NCBI GenBank assembly: GCA_016764115.1
Contig: JAESSM010000127.1
Coordinates: 1 to 6,691 of the forward strand
Source: Bacteroidia bacterium
GTDB lineage: Bacteria; Bacteroidota; Bacteroidia; JAESSM01; NORP286
Length of the DNA stretch: 6,691 bases
Reading direction: 5' to 3'
Shown here one piece after another: positions 6,221-6,691 of the stretch. Made by a program: the position numbers and the translations under genes. The number at the start of each line of letters is the position of its first letter. Position 1 is the first letter of the stretch. Under the pieces are notes generated by a model that was not told the origin of the DNA, did not search any database, and worked only from the letters and a program-made list of their open reading frames with translations.

Positions 6221-6637
6221 TTATTCATATTTATTCTTAGCATGAACCCATGAAGCAACAATAATTTGTTCGAGTATTTCGATATTAATGTCTTCTAATT
6301 TATTAATATAGAGGCATACTTTTCCAGTGGTATGCTTACCTAGTTTTTGCAACAGTTTCTGTTGCTTTGTAAAGTTAGTTAGTACATATAGGACTATTTT
6401 TTGTTTTCGAGGTGAAAAGCCTAATAGTGGCGCATCTCCCTCATGCCCACTATCGTATATGTAATGATAGGTCCCAAATCCAATAATGGATGGACCCCAC
6501 ATTTTGGGTTCTAATTTCGTGATCTGCTTCATCATATCCAGAATTACGAAACCATCATTTCGTTTTTTCTCATTTGGAATGGCATTGATGAAATCATTAA
6601 CGCTTTTTTCGGTTGCTTTTGTTTTTTGCTCAGCCAT
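6221..6637 (-). CDS. DUF1801 (YdhG-like) domain protein
   Basis: The 138-residue cytoplasmic protein matches the DUF1801 family over its whole length. After a charged N-terminus (MAEQKTKATEKSVNDFINAI) come the helix with KRNDGFVILDMMKQITKLEPKMW (about 25-47, interrupted here for brevity of motif), GPSIIGFGTYHYIYDSGHEGD (about 48-68), the strand LLGFSPRKQKIVLYVL, and a C-terminal helix pair with GKHTTGKVCLYINKLEDIN. The KMWGPSI-GFG and KGCLY-like (here GKVCLYI) segments are the family hallmarks. The fold is related to the YjbR/CyaY-like alpha-beta proteins; no biochemical function is established. The ATG at 6637 is the natural start. It is encoded upstream of carbonic anhydrase on the same strand with a 102-base gap, so shared transcription is possible but not compelled. 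Confidence 0.85.
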   Translation of the reverse strand: MAEQKTKATEKSVNDFINAIPNEKKRNDGFVILDMMKQITKLEPKMWGPSIIGFGTYHYIYDSGHEGDAPLLGFSPRKQKIVLYVLTNFTKQQKLLQKLGKHTTGKVCLYINKLEDINIEILEQIIVASWVHAKNKYE

Positions 6638-6652
6638 AATATTAAATTTTAT

Positions 6653-6691
6653 TTAAAAGCCTTTTAAATCTATGCCCTTACTATCGATCAT
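6653..6691 (-). CDS. Possible C-terminal tail of a further leftward gene, cut by the window edge
   Basis: On the minus strand only one frame stays open from the window edge: it encodes IDSKGIDLKGF (preceded by an ATG exactly at the edge) and stops with TAA at 6655-6653, 15 bases before the DUF1801 start. This would fit the end of an upstream operon partner. Twelve codons are far too few to identify, and it may be non-coding. Confidence 0.2.
   Translation of the reverse strand: MIDSKGIDLKGF

Noticed and set aside
1..6691. CRISPR array, tRNA/rRNA gene, insertion sequence, prophage or toxin-antitoxin module
   Set aside because: No regularly spaced identical repeats, no transposase/integrase-like protein, no recognisable cloverleaf and no small paired genes were seen on either strand.

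Overview
The window looks like ordinary chromosome from an AT-rich member of the Bacteroidota, most likely a marine or freshwater Cytophagales-type bacterium. The grounds are the protein families present (a YceI-like protein next to a DUF5777 beta-barrel, a TorF-type porin next to an ammonium transporter, a Bacteroidota-style DnaG), gene starts without clear Shine-Dalgarno sequences, and TANNTTTG-like -7 promoter elements. The assignment is an inference from gene content; no rRNA or tRNA is present to confirm it.

Layout, left to right. Bases 2-268 are the C-terminal end of a YceI-like periplasmic lipid/isoprenoid-binding protein. After a 236-base AT-rich gap holding an imperfect fold-back repeat comes a DUF5777 outer-membrane beta-barrel protein (505-1410). 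Next is the DNA primase dnaG (1527-3464), complete with its zinc finger and TOPRIM residues. The 284-base gap after dnaG contains a compact palindromic repeat of two adjacent hairpins. It is followed by a TorF-family putative porin (start best placed at 3749) and, 46 bases later, a wrecked ammonium transporter gene amt (4605-5070). The amt gene has lost about 250 central codons by a clean in-frame deletion and also carries a single-base insertion at 4773. A likely bidirectional terminator separates it from a leftward gene group: DUF1801 protein (6637-6221), beta-carbonic anhydrase (6118-5576) and an SRPBCC-fold protein (5564-5136) that appears to start with TTG. The last bases may be the tail of another leftward gene.

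The rightward genes fall into three independent functions: envelope proteins of unknown ligand, chromosome replication, and nitrogen uptake. The porin-amt pair is the one clear functional unit, and its transporter half is broken. Carbonic anhydrase and the SRPBCC gene are 11 bases apart and probably cotranscribed; DUF1801 lies 102 bases upstream of them and may or may not be in the same transcript.

I found no CRISPR array, transposase, phage gene, toxin-antitoxin pair or defence system, and nothing that amounts to a new biological system. The items most worth a second look are the doubly damaged amt gene and the two non-coding repeat elements.
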